Assembly (NCBI GenBank): GCA_021234155.1
Contig: JAJEKV010000005.1
Coordinates: forward strand, 7,866,216 to 7,930,215
From: Isoetes taiwanensis
Lineage: Eukaryota > Streptophyta > Lycopodiopsida > Isoetales > Isoetaceae
Reading direction: 5' to 3'
DNA length: 64,000 nucleotides
Below are positions 21,740-32,442 of the stretch, one piece after another; position 1 is the first letter of the stretch; each line of letters opens with the position of its first letter. The notes under the pieces were generated by a model, which was not told where the DNA came from, did no database searches, and was given only the letters and a program-made list of their open reading frames with translations. The translations under genes were made by a program, and so were the position numbers.

Positions 21740-23289
21740 GCAAAAAAATTGCAAGATTCGCAGGGCTTCAAGGGATTTACTTTGAACTCACAGGGTCTTA
21801 AGAGATTCGCAGGGCTTGAAGGGATTTACAGGCATTGCAATGGATCTGCAACATTCACCGCCTGAAGTTTCCTTTGAAGGAACATGGCCGGCCCTGTTTT
21901 TACGTGGGCGGTGGGCTGGGACAGCATAGAATATCAGAGAATATAACAGAATGAATTTTTATCCTCCATCAAGGTCAATAAAGAAAGCGACTAACTTAGT
22001 ACTTCTTGTTCCTTCATTCCATGGCCGAATAAGACACCCACACCACAACCCAACCCAACCAGAAGGTACAAAACATTTCCAGTTTTTTATTGAGTTTCAT
22101 TTCCAATAGAAAAGAAGAAATGACACGTTCATTGATGTATACAATACTTTATAAAGCTATGGGACCCAGGCTAGTTGCATGCTTTGCACAATGTAACATG
22201 TCATTGTCTAGTTTACTATTTCAATCATCCGTTGCTTTGCTACACTTTTAAAACGATGGTTTTTATGTACGCTCAATTCGGGTTGCCCTCAAGTGGAAAC
22301 CCTTCCGACTTTTTTTTTTGAAGCCTTCCCATTTTTCAGGAAAACTCTTCCATTCGACTTTCAATAAAACCAGGAAGGGTTTTTGTTGAAAGTGTTCTGG
22401 CAAACTTTCAACCTCAATGACGAGAACCTCCAAGTTGCTTCGGCAACCACTGCATACAAATTGCAAATTGCAAAAAAAGCTCAAACGATGGTTTAGTCTT
22501 TGCTTTCCCAAAACTAGAAAAAAGGGTACCTCGGCAAAAAAAAATGTTGCCATTTGCAAGTAGATTGAATTTGACATGATTTTAATTGAGAAGACTGCTA
22601 AGTCAGATGCCAATAGATTAGCAAAGATCTCTCAAAACTTGGTGGTCAATATCCTTGGCAGTGAGCTAAGTTTTGCAGATCAACAAGTACAAGTCTTTTT
22701 TGAGTTTTGACACTACAGGTCTCAGCAAGTTTTTTGGGAAAGAAACATGCTAGAATGCCTAGAAATTCAATTTTTTGCAAAAGCACTTTGCTTTTAAAGC
22801 CAAAACAAAGAGGCAAATTTTTTATAGATCAAGTTTCAAATATCCTTTTTTACTTTTGACAACTCCTCACATCTCTGACATGTCTGCAAAAGCAAGGGAA
22901 ATCAAGTTGTTTTGTAAATAACAATGCACAAATGATTAAAAAGGATGATTTCTTGAATGGAATGCTATAATTTTTGCAAAAATAGAGAACAGGCTTTTGC
23001 AAGATGATTTTTGACACTTTTTTGGAGTTTTAACACTTCCTACTCACTCTGATGGTTCCCTATGCAATGCGTAAATCAGAATACAATATTGAAACTTGCT
23101 CAAAATAATTAATCTAACAGATGATCTTGACCTTAGAGAGTTTAATCTCATATTTTTTTTTGAGACTTGTTCAAAATGCGTAATGTAATGCAATGTTTAC
23201 GAGATATCTTTGGACTTGATTTTTTTCTTTTTCAAATATCACTTTTACCTTTTTACTTTACCTCTTTTTGCAATGTTGAATGCAAGTTG
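21740..23289. other. no gene; short direct repeats at left end
   Basis: 21740-21850 holds several copies of GATTCGCAGGGCTT(C/G)AAGGG and GATTTACAGG-like words. The rest is AT-rich with long T runs and no credible frame. Confidence 0.5.
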
Positions 23290-24750
23290 AATATAATTTC
23301 TGTGCCAAGGGTCGGATTTTCATTCATATGAATAGCATACAGTTAATCAAATCATTCCCAAGCTCTGATGTTTTGGACATGGGATCAAAATAAAGTCACA
23401 AATTGGAATTTAAGCAATTTGCTTCAAGTAATCCATGGATTTATGAAGCGAGGAAGGCAGATTCAAGTCGAACCAGTCTCTATCAAAGATGTTCTGATCA
23501 CTTCTTGCACCCAAAGCCCTCGAAAACTCTGTAAAACACAAATCCCCTTTCTTTATCCCCTCTTTCTGGCCTGTTCTTGGCAAATTTGGCCCAAATCCTT
23601 GTCCTTTTGCTTAGTTATAGGTTTCTTGGTTTAGAATAGATGGATTCGGGAGTATTTGGCCATGATTAGGTGGTCAAATCACAACAAAAAGCGGATCTTG
23701 GCATGACAAAGTTTTAGGGTTGTTGAGGATTCTTGAAACAATATCCCACACGCCTTTTTCAAAAAAATAGCTCGGGTATATGAGGCCTAAAAAAACGTTT
23801 AGAATAAATATTGAGCGTGTTATGCCCACGTGGGATTCGGCCCGTTGCCGCCCCACACGCCCGGTTGTACCACGTGGCGGGGAAAAGATTGGATTGGTTT
23901 TTTTTTTTTTTTTGGGGGTTGTAGATAGGAAACATTTTTTTTTTTTTTTTTTAAACTTGGCACGAATCCCAAGAACTCAAAAATGAAGCTCAATATGGGG
24001 TCTTTTTCAAAATTTCGTTTTTTTCACAAGGAATCTTTTTTGATGCTCTACAAGATTTTTTGAAACTCTACAAGATGGGAGAATCTTTTTGCAAAAAAGA
24101 GCTTTTGACTTTTTGGCTCAAAATGGAGGTCAAATTTGATGATGTGGCAAGTAGGTGGGATAATTTGGCAAATGAGTGATGACATGGCATTATGAGGTGT
24201 TGATGTGTCAAGCAAGGTGGCAAAATGACTTTTTTCTAGTCAAAACTTTTTATGAAGTGGAGGTGATGTGAGGACATGTGTATGATGATGTGGGAGCACT
24301 TAGGGATGTGGCACCTTGGAGTGATGACATGTCACCTACGGTATCAAAATGACTTTACTTAGGTCAAAAATGTTGAAAAAAGAATTTTGTGGTAGGTGAC
24401 ATGTGTATGATGACATGGACATGCTTGGGTGGATGATGTGGATGGTACTTGCCATTTTTTATGGTGATGTGCACAATTTGGCACTAGTGCACATAACCAT
24501 GGACATTTTACTTCTCCATGCTTGTTTGACGGAAATGTGCACTTTCTCACTCTATCTTAACTTTTAGAGAGATAAGATGATTTTAGGCCATGGAAATAGC
24601 CAAATTGGGTGGAAATTTTGCTTTTTTTAAAGGTGGTGGATGTATGGCGGGTGTGTGATGTATGAATGGTGTGCTTTGACTAGAAAAAAATACTCTTTGC
24701 CAACTTTGGCGAGGGACGATTTATGAATTATGGAGCATGTATGATGTTCA
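23290..24750. repeat. dispersed repeat, copy b
   Basis: Related to 18290-19760, with the same order of landmarks. Its right part (23958-24750) also occurs at 29030-29215 plus 48764-49358 as part of the tandem segmental duplication. Confidence 0.6.
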
Positions 24751-25911
24751 TGGATGGAATTGAGGTGGTAAGGTTATGTAAGAAGCCTTGTGAATTAGAT
24801 CTCATGCCAAAATGATTTGAAACTAGCCACATACCAAGTAATCTTGAGGGGTCTTCCGAACTTCATTTTTGAGGGGTCTTCCAATCTTCAAACTCAACTG
24901 TACTTGCTTGAATCCTTTCCTCCTTGCCATGCTTGCATGATATCCAATGAATGTCCTTCCCTTGGTTCTTCAACAAAGTTGTCAACTTGTGATCTTCAAA
25001 GATGAGAGTCTTCATGCTTTTAGTACTTGCACGCACGTTTTAGCCAAAAGTTAGACAGAAATGTGTAGATTGTGTGCATAGCTCTTCTATGCTGCCAAAA
25101 TGTGGCAGCATCATGCCAAACAAAGAAGGATAGGCTGGTCCCCCAGCCTGTAGTTGTGCACATGAGTTCCCTAAAGTTCCTGATGGTTGCCAATGTGGAG
25201 ATATGGTTGGCAACCTATATTTTTGCAAGAGATGAGAGCAAGGTAATTGGTAGGCAAGCCAAATGAAGTGCAAATCATTGTGAGAGCATGAAACTGATGA
25301 ACCTGCATGACAAGAGAATGTGTGGTTAGCAAAAACAGAGCTGCCATGTGGAGATTTGGTGGCAGTTTGATGAATATGGTAGGGAATGGTGAGATAGAGG
25401 AGGTTTATATGGGGCAACTCTTGAGCAGATTATCATGTGATGGATGTACGAGAGGGTGACCCTGCGGTTATGGCAAAGATGGAAACCACATCATATGTAG
25501 AGATGTGTGGAAGAAAATAAGATGTGTACATGGGAATGAAGTGTATGAATGAGTTTTTCACATGCTTCTGCATGAAAATCAATCAATTTAGCAATGATAA
25601 CTCAAAATGTTAGCCTTGTATGAGCTGGAACCTACATGCATCTTACTATTCTTGCATTAATCACAGTAGTAGTTCACCAAAGCATGAAAAAAAACTATAC
25701 TTTGCATTACTTCTGTATAATTGTGCAAACACCTAAAACCAATTCTTGAACTACTCTTAAACTTATTTTTTATCTTTTCTTTTTCTGTTTTTTAGATCTT
25801 ACAAATATGATCAGTGACTCAAAAGCAACCTAAGCTAACCTACCTATAAAACACTATTTGATGTTAATCAAACAAACTCAAGGCAACATGTTGTTGCCAT
25901 TACCTCTTCAA
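24749..25911. other. copy 1-specific segment, no gene
   Basis: Absent from copy 2. The word ATGTT lies at both edges (24744-24748 and 25912-25916) and once at the copy 2 junction (49359-49363), so a microhomology-mediated deletion in copy 2 is likely, though an insertion in copy 1 is possible. No convincing coding frame. Confidence 0.55.
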
Positions 25912-25914
25912 ATG

Positions 25915-26340
25915 TTAGATATTAATGGGATTTGGCAGCTCTCTTCCTTCAAGAACAGATTTCAGCCAGTAGAAATCTTTTCCTGTTGCTCCAATCACCT
26001 CAAAAAGGCCTTCCCATAAATTTTCAAAGTTGCCTGCTACATCCTCCCTTGCTTTGTTCCACTTGAGCACTAATTCTCCAATTTTGAGAGTACCTTGAAG
26101 CTTGTGAGTAGCATTGAATGCTGCTATGTCCTTGGCTTTCTCGATAAGAAATGCATTTTCAGCATCAAACATGTGTCCTTCCAGCTGCATCAATCTCACA
26201 CACCTTGCTTTTAGTGCATCCTCCATTTCTAAATTGATTTGATAAGCTAATCTAAGGGAGGGTAATTCAAGGTCAATGGGGACAATGATGCTGCCCTCAG
26301 TGTACACATTAGAGATGATGGGCGCTCGTGAGTATGGCAC
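25915..26340 (-). pseudogene. retrotransposon integrase C-terminal fragment
   Basis: A 141-residue frame matching the end of Ty3/Gypsy integrases in layout: LELPSLRLAYQINLEM, an Arg/Leu/Glu helix (KARCVRLMQLEGHMFDAEN), KIGELVLKWNKAREDV where GDLVLRK is usual, and FENLWEGLFEVIGATG at the WEGPY position of the GPY/F module. It ends ELPNPINI. No upstream integrase core or RT is present in this frame, so it is a truncated pol remnant inside the duplicated unit. Confidence 0.65.
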
Positions 26341-27087
26341 TTAGAGTTGCCAGTGTTTGTCCATGTAACTTGAGCATCGAGGCTCTATTTTCATTGATCT
26401 TTAGTTCTTTAGAAAGCTTGTTCTGAGAGCTCTCTGTCAGTTTAAATTTTATTAGGGTTTGCTATCAGGCTAGGGGCCAGATTTGGGCCTATGTGATTTC
26501 GGCCACTTTTAGTAGAGATGGGAATGACAGATATTGCTCCAGCTTCTAAGGCTGCGACAAAAACGGCATGAAGCTACTGGCAGTTTGGTGATACATGATC
26601 CCCCAGTTACTGCCATCGCTGTGCAAAAAGAGGTAAATAATTCAGTTGGAAGTTATGTGCCATCATTGGTGATTGCTCCAGGGATTCTTGAAGAAAGGGA
26701 TTTTCCTCCCTTGTAAGGGGCTGCGAGTAAGGGAGTGAAAGTTAATGGGAATTTACATCAAACAGGTACAGATTCCACTCCTAATGTAGTTCCTCAGCCC
26801 CAGGCAAATGATAGTGCTTTGAAATAATCTAATTCTGTTACAAAAGTTTCATATCACAGATTTAGTGATTGGCTTTGTAAAGATATATCTAGTGCATCTA
26901 GAAAGGCAAGGGTGGCAGCTGCTTTACAAGTGTTGTCTGAAGAGAGTAAGGATGAGTTGTCCGCGATCTTGGACATATTGAAAGCTCGACAGACTCATCT
27001 TCAACAACAATTGCTCCCAGATGACATATTTTATCAGTCTGATCGTCAAGATGTGGTTCAAGCTTCTGGTATTCCTGTGGTTGAGGT

Positions 27088-27511
27088 TGTGACGATTAAC
27101 CATCAGGTCTGGAGCGTGTGATTTGGTTTCATCCAAATCATCGTGGCCTTTTTGGTTAGGATGCACAACTACCACTTCAGAGGTAGTGGGTTCAAGTCCC
27201 GTTCAGACCCTTAAATGTGACAGTATGATTTGGATGACTCGCGCCTAGTGATGTGGGCAACCCGTAATAGGGTTAAGGGTCCAGATGGTTCTCATCACAC
27301 TCCTTGGTTTCAGTCCCTTGCAGATCGATTTCGGTCCGCCCCAAATTCCCTCGTTGCAAGCCTTCAAGAGGGGGGCCTTGAGGGGAGGATAGTGTGATGA
27401 TTAACCATCAGGTCTGGAGCATGTGATTTGGTTTCATCCAAATCATTGTGGCCTTTTTTGATTAAGATGCACAGCTACCACTTCAGAGGTAGTGGGTTCA
27501 AGTCTGTGACA
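27088..27511 (+). mobile_element. TRIM-like mini LTR element with tRNA-like LTRs
   Basis: Terminal direct repeats of about 118 bp (27088-27205 and 27393-27511) begin TGTGA(C/T)GATTAACC and end in CA. They flank ~187 bp of non-coding sequence, with a purine-rich GAGGGGAGGATAG directly before the second repeat as expected of a polypurine tract. A 5-bp target duplication GAGGT flanks it (27083-27087, 27512-27516). Each repeat contains TTGGTTAGGATGC, a CTACC/GGTAG stem and GGTTCAAGTCC, matching box A, anticodon stem and box B of a tRNA-Glu-like sequence. A clear TGG-type primer-binding site is not seen. Confidence 0.75.
27151..27205 (+). promoter_or_regulatory. tRNA-Glu-like pol III promoter motifs inside LTR
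   Basis: Box A-like TTGGTTAGGATGC (~27152-27164), a 5-bp stem CTACC/GGTAG, and box B GGTTCAAGTCC (27189-27199), which fits GGTTCRANYCC exactly. The same block occurs in the second LTR (box B-like GGTTCAAGTC at 27495) and in the duplicate at 63725-63735. It is too degenerate in the acceptor stem to be called a tRNA gene. Confidence 0.6.
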
Positions 27512-28349
27512 GAGGTGGACCATCAAGCTCATATTAAGTGTGTTGAGAACCTATCCTCATGTGCAGTCCTTGGTTATTTTACTGGAGGCTATTTGGATTT
27601 TGCACGGTTCCGTATTTGCTTATCTCGACTTTTGGGATGCCTTCAACTTCCTCCTTTTCAATCCATCAAGTTGTTAGCAAAAAACTTTGTTCTTATTATG
27701 TTTGAAAGAGTGATGCAGTGAACTCTTTGGTATCAAGAGGGATTGATCCACTTGGTGGAGAATATAAGATATATCAGTATTAGTCTCATGGTTTTACACC
27801 AGATATGGTTCGTGCATTAAAGATGCCTTGCTGGTTCTCGATACCTAATCTTCCTCCTGATCTAATGGCCCATCAATTTCTAATTGCAATTGCAACTGAT
27901 CTTGGGGTTCATATCTCACATTCCATCATGAACGATCCAGGATTTGTGTTTCAATGTCAGTAGACTCGACTTTACCAGATTGTATAGTGGTGAAAAGTGG
28001 GCCTTGGTATAAGAAGTTGGATCTTAAGCTTCTGTATGGTCCAGAATTAGCCCGTCTGTTTCCTGACAAGGAGGCTTTTGCTAGCTTTTGTCGAGGCATT
28101 CATGCGTCTCAGGCGTCTGTTCAACCTTCTTCTCAGGTTCAAGCTCCCGTTGTTACTTCTTCATCTATTGATGATCCATTTTTACCAATTATGTTGCATT
28201 CCTCGTCCATGGAAGATGCTCTAATTCCAGTTCCGATGGTGTCATCCTTAGCGCCATAAGCTGTACCTGTAGTTCATTCTTCTCTCCATGTTGATGCTTC
28301 TTCCTCTCATGTTTCTGGGGTTGTTATGCCTGATAGTTTTAATCTTCTG

Positions 28350-29029
28350 TGCCCAAAAGAGTCATGGCATCAGGTCAATTAGAAGAAGGCGGCGAGGAAG
28401 AAGCCTGTTATATCATCTCATGAGACTATCCTGCCTCGTACTATTCAGTGGCATGATAATTTGATGTCTGTTGATGATCATCTTGATGTGGCAGAACATA
28501 TTGATTGCGATAAGGCCATTAAACACCTCCGGATGATCTGGTAAAAAAGCACGATGTGGTGTCCCAATTCGATTTGTCCCCTCCCCCCCAAAATGTGGTC
28601 GTGCATTCGCCACTTTTGTGGTATGAAAAGTATAATTATGGCACCACTCAACTGCCATTATTTAAGAATGGAGTCCCAATTTGTGGGGGAAATTCTAATT
28701 TCAAAACTAAAATTCAAATTCCTATCCTTCAAATTCCTGTTCTTTGCCTACGTCCCGTTCTTTGGCTCGCTGCTGCAAGCTCCAATCTATTGTGGATATG
28801 GAGGTCAACAAGGTAATCTGTGCACAAACTGGCATTTCAAACAGGAGAAAACGAAGAAGAACAAAAGAAGAAGAAATTTTGAAGAAAAGATGCCAGAGGA
28901 AAAGAAGAAGAGAGGAAAAATTGGAGCTTGCAGAATTGGCAGAAGGATCGGGTTCATCAAGAAATGCAAGCAATAAACGCCGTATTGTGCTTAATTTGAT
29001 AACGTCTTTCCATAAAGAGTGAAAGCTGG
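28350..29029 (+). other. end of duplicated unit; basic Lys/Arg-rich frame
   Basis: No confirmed gene. A plus-strand frame near 28820-29022 encodes a highly basic segment (NRRKRRRTKEEE, KKRCQRKRRREEK) followed by ELAELAEGSGSSRNAS. It may be the nuclear-localisation-like tail of a truncated ORF. Evidence is composition only. Confidence 0.25.
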
Positions 29030-29215
29030 CACGAATCCCAAGAACTCAAAAATGAAGCTCAATATGGGGTCTTTTTCAAAATTTTCCTTTTTTCACAAGG
29101 AATCTTTTTTGATGCTCTACAAGATTTTTTGATGCTCTACAAGATGGGAGAATCTTTTTGCAAAAAAGAGCTTTTGACTTTTTGGCTCAAAATGGAGGTC
29201 AAATTTGATGATGTG
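29030..29215. repeat. segmental duplication, copy 2, part 1
   Basis: Matches 23958-24146. It ends with the 10-bp target duplication TGATGATGTG (29206-29215) at the left edge of the L1 insertion. Copy 2 resumes at 48754. Confidence 0.85.
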
Positions 29216-29420
29216 ATGAACTCTAAGCTGAGGAACTCATGGCGCTTAGGGTTGGCGCCTAGGTAAGTGAGGTTTTGGATATGGAGGGCCATCAGGGCCA
29301 ACAGGGCCAAGGTACGGATGACAACAGGGGTGACATGGATTGTAACAAGAAAGAGGGACAGATTGGGAATGTGAATGGACAGATTGCAGGTACAGGGGAC
29401 CACTGTCCCAGGGATTAGAT

Positions 29421-30347
29421 TTGGAGGGGACCACTGGGTCCAGAGTTCGAGAATCAGAAAAGGTACAGCCCGAGTCAGAAAGGGACACTTTGGATCATAA
29501 GAATGAGCTTATTTCATTATGTGGAAAGATGTCCAATCATGAAATGCTTCAAATCTTAGACCTTGCAAAACTCTTGGTGGGTACTGAACGCTCTGAAAAA
29601 CAGAGTAACTTTGTAGCGTTCGGAAGTTGGCTGGTGGATCTTAAACAAATGGAGAACCAAATGGAGAACCAGAGGATTACCCGAACTCGGACAGGGATCC
29701 CTTTGCTCCAGATGCAGTCACAAATCGTGCAACCCATATTGGATGAAATTAATAAAGATCAAAAACATATCCTGAAGTCTCGAATCCTGAAGCAGAAACC
29801 AGAGTTCAAAGGTATACCTTGTCTTAAGCATTCTTTTGTGCCTAATAGGTTAAAAGCTTTAGAATCCAATGCGGTCATTGGGTGTATCAGACATGAGGGG
29901 GTTAAATTGGGTTCGATCAGAACTGAACTCAATATGGATAAGAGAGTGGAGATCACTGGCATGTACTGGCTAGATTTTCCCTTTTTTGTTGTTGAATGCG
30001 CCAATGAGAAAGTGGTGCAGTATTTGCTAAGACAGGGGACTAGATATATAAAGCAAACACCCAGTTCTATTTCCAAAAGTGGAATGCTAAATTTGATCCA
30101 CAAAACCTAGAACAATTGTTCCATCCTGCAGCTTGCTCTCTGCAAGGTTTAAGTCCAATTTATTGGCATGAAGACATCTTCAAGAACCTTTTCCATGGGA
30201 TTGTAGATTATATAGGATGTGAACTAGTCCCGGAACGGGCCCCAAAAGTATGGATTCAATTGGATATCCTCAAACCTATTTCTAAGCAATTGGAGTATCG
30301 GGATTATTTTGAAAACCCAATATTCTGAAACTGAATTGGACGGGATT
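29421..30347 (+). pseudogene. L1 ORF1, 5' part
   Basis: ORF1 is an RNA-binding chaperone in plant L1 elements. This part reads NELISLCGKMSNHEML, then the DUF4283 region (VIGCIRHEGVKLGSIRTEL, VEITGMYWLDFPFFVVECAN). After a frameshift near 30060 it continues LEQLFHPAACSLQGLSPIYW and APKVWIQLDILKP (the WVRL motif). The reading is cut at 30347 by the Gypsy element and resumes at 41529 with a zinc-knuckle-like segment. Confidence 0.8.
30343..30347. other. target site duplication of Gypsy element, left
   Basis: GGATT directly precedes the LTR at 30348 and recurs at 41524-41528 directly after the other LTR. Confidence 0.85.
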
Positions 30348-30967
30348 TGTTTGGGGTCTGGGTTCGGGAACTCCTGCAAGACAGCCCTCTGTGAGGACCT
30401 TTGGATCTAACAGGAGAATCCGGGGGACTATGTCACGCGGGATTTGCAAGGGAAGAACAAGAAGAAGAAAACAGAACAAGAGAGAACAGTGAGAGGAAAA
30501 TGATAAGCTTCCTTGATATCAATGATGAACATACATGAGCTCTCGCAATCGAGAGAAGACTGAAGAGAGACAAGACTCAAAAACTCATCTAGAACTCATG
30601 TGCGAGCTCTAGTCATATATATAGTACAATGGCCTTGGGCCCAATATAGACACTCTGGCCCAATATAGACACTCTGACTGATCTCGGTGCCGACTCCTGG
30701 AAGGAGGCCTGATTTGCAGGAATGTGGGCGGTGCCTCTTGAAGTACCTGACTCATCTTGCCGACGCTTGACGCGGTGGACGGGCCGTCACTTGTCCGAGC
30801 GGCGTCTCTTGATAGCCTTTGATCAGCGTGGTCTGCGTGGTCTCGCCCGCTTGGTCTTCTGGCGAGCCTTTGATGGCTGACCCGTGGGCTGATTGAGGAT
30901 CCTTGAGCTTGACCTGTGCATGTCAGATGCATGAATAGTCCTGAACCAGGGAGGCATGGGACTAACA
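30348..30967 (-). repeat. 3' LTR of Gypsy element
   Basis: Begins (plus strand) TGTTTGGGGTCTGG and ends GGACTAACA. The first ~370 bp are almost identical to the other LTR; differences cluster at about 30720-30860. In element sense it is preceded by the purine-rich GGTGGGGAG (30968-30976), a polypurine tract. Confidence 0.9.
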
Positions 30968-30985
30968 CTCCCCACCAAACGACAC
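30968..30985 (-). promoter_or_regulatory. polypurine tract of Gypsy element
   Basis: Minus-strand GTTTGGTGGGGAG abuts the 3' LTR start TGTTAGTCC, the expected place for plus-strand DNA priming. Confidence 0.7.
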
Positions 30986-31070
30986 TTTCAGTGAAGAAAA
31001 GGAGGAAGTGTTTCGAGGGCGGGAAGCCATCGGTCTCGAAAGTGATCCTCACGAATGAGGGCGGGCACCA

Positions 31071-32074
31071 TTATGGTACTCGGCCAATGAGATCCCGGCG
31101 TGTTTGAAGAGCGGGAGGAGTGTTGAGGCCAAGGGCGGGATCAGCATCAATGAGAAAAAGCGAGATCGCACCATGTCTTCCAGGCGGCATGGGCGCCGAA
31201 AAGAAACAAACCGACATTCCATGAGGAGGCAGTCCGAGGCCAAAGGCAATCGCATTAATCGCATTCGGATTGCAAATGGGGCCACGCCGCCGATTTAAGG
31301 AGCTAAGCAAAATGCATTTGAGAGCAGCACAAAAACCCTGCTTGAAGATGGATGAAAGGATCGGTGAGGTGGTGGCATTCTCGCAAAAGGTGTCAAGACC
31401 ATGGAGCGCGATCAGCAGGGCGTTGCCAACCACGCCATTAGCAACATAGATCCAATTCATGGTGTTATCAAGAGTGGCACCCTCTTCCCAATGGGAGCGG
31501 GCGAACAAAACGGGATCCCACCGGAGATCCGTCGAGATCCGAGGTGGAGTCCATCCAAATGGCCATCCATGACCTTTGTCCAAAAGGGGAGACGCCAATC
31601 GGAAGTCGGGAACCCGGGCGGGAGGAACACCCGTGGAAGCATAGGGAGAGGGAACCATGCCCGTGGGCGTGGGTTCTTGAAACCTGCTCCCTAAATTCAC
31701 CGACAAGGGCGGATCAAGAGCTTTACACCAACGATCCCGCATGTGGCGTAGAGTTGAGAGTTGACAGGAGGGCTATCCCAGCCTGTGGGGACTGTCTTGC
31801 TATCCGAGAAGAGCACGTAATTGATTGTAACCGCGAGGTGTTGCATATAAATTTGTGCATAGGGAAGATCCTCGGGATGTCCCGGATACTTCCTTATTTG
31901 TTGCAAAGACTTCCGCTTGCCGAGAGGTAAATGATGCGCAAGCTCGAGCATGTACTCTTGATGAAGAGCGTGTGTCCGAGCATGATCAGCCGGTAGGGTT
32001 GTTATCCCCAAGCAACCGGTGAAGGGTGGGGTCACCCCGATAGTTACGTGGTGGCCCATCCCGAAATCTCTCAC
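31071..32074 (-). pseudogene. extra Gypsy ORF in env position
   Basis: Sense-oriented frames 32074-31697 and 31742-31071 probably formed one ORF of about 330 residues, with a frame change near 31740. The first part reads LELAHHLPLGKRKSLQQIRK and TINYVLFSDSKTVPTGW. The second includes WIYVANGVVGNALLIALHGL, a possible membrane segment, and GFCAALKCILLSSLNRRRG. It lies between the 499-aa ORF and the 3' LTR. No envelope motif is recognised; it may also simply be 3' UTR sequence that stayed open. Confidence 0.35.
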
Positions 32075-32442
32075 GTATCACCCGGATAGAAATCATGAAA
32101 AATGTAAGCCATGGGCTGAACAACTCGAAGGTGATGAAATCCGGATCTTAGCATGAATGAGATCAAAGACTAAAAGGGCCACAGCCGAACACCTTTGTCT
32201 TCAATAGAGAGTTCGGGCCAAATCACGAAGAAAATCTGCGGTCTTGTGATGGAACATCCACGGGACCATCAGCCCCATGCCACTTCAGAAGAAAGAGGTG
32301 GCGGCGGGCAACCACATAATCCAGATAGCAGGAAGGTACTGGGAAATCAACAGGCAGGTTGCTAACGATGGTGATATAGCCGTCCAGTTTGGTCTGAGCC
32401 TCATCAGCAGACTGAATAGCTTGCTGTAACTGTTGTTCGAGG

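Larger units (their letters stand above)
26510..28260 (+). pseudogene. L1-type LINE ORF1 remnant (DUF4283-like)
   Basis: Broken plus-strand frames follow the order expected of plant L1 ORF1: LVIAPGILEERDFPP, FSDWLCKDISSASRKAR-like text, then HIKCVENLSSCAVLGYFTGG, LAKNFVLIMFERVMQ, PCWFSIPNLPPDLMAHQFL and IATDLGVHIS, which correspond to the DUF4283 RNA-binding region and the WVRLPNLP motif. Several stops and frame changes are present. A 424-bp TRIM-like element is inserted at 27088. The same remnant in copy 2 is interrupted at 50147 by the 13.1-kb DNA transposon. Confidence 0.65.
23958..29029. repeat. segmental duplication, copy 1 (about 5.07 kb)
   Basis: Starting at TGGCACGAATCCCAAG, this unit reappears at 29030 immediately after its own end, as expected for a tandem duplication. 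In the second copy the unit is interrupted by two large insertions and lacks about 1.16 kb that copy 1 has at 24749-25911. Identity by eye is high (a few per cent difference). The second copy runs off the window. Confidence 0.75.

Noticed and set aside
27145-27215. A genuine tRNA-Glu gene
   Set aside because: D-arm, anticodon-stem and T-arm motifs are present, but the anticodon loop has eight bases and no paired acceptor stem is visible. The sequence recurs in both LTRs of a small element.
31071-32074. A true retroviral envelope gene
   Set aside because: The frame is in the env position and has one hydrophobic stretch, but no signal peptide, cleavage site or second membrane anchor can be pointed to.
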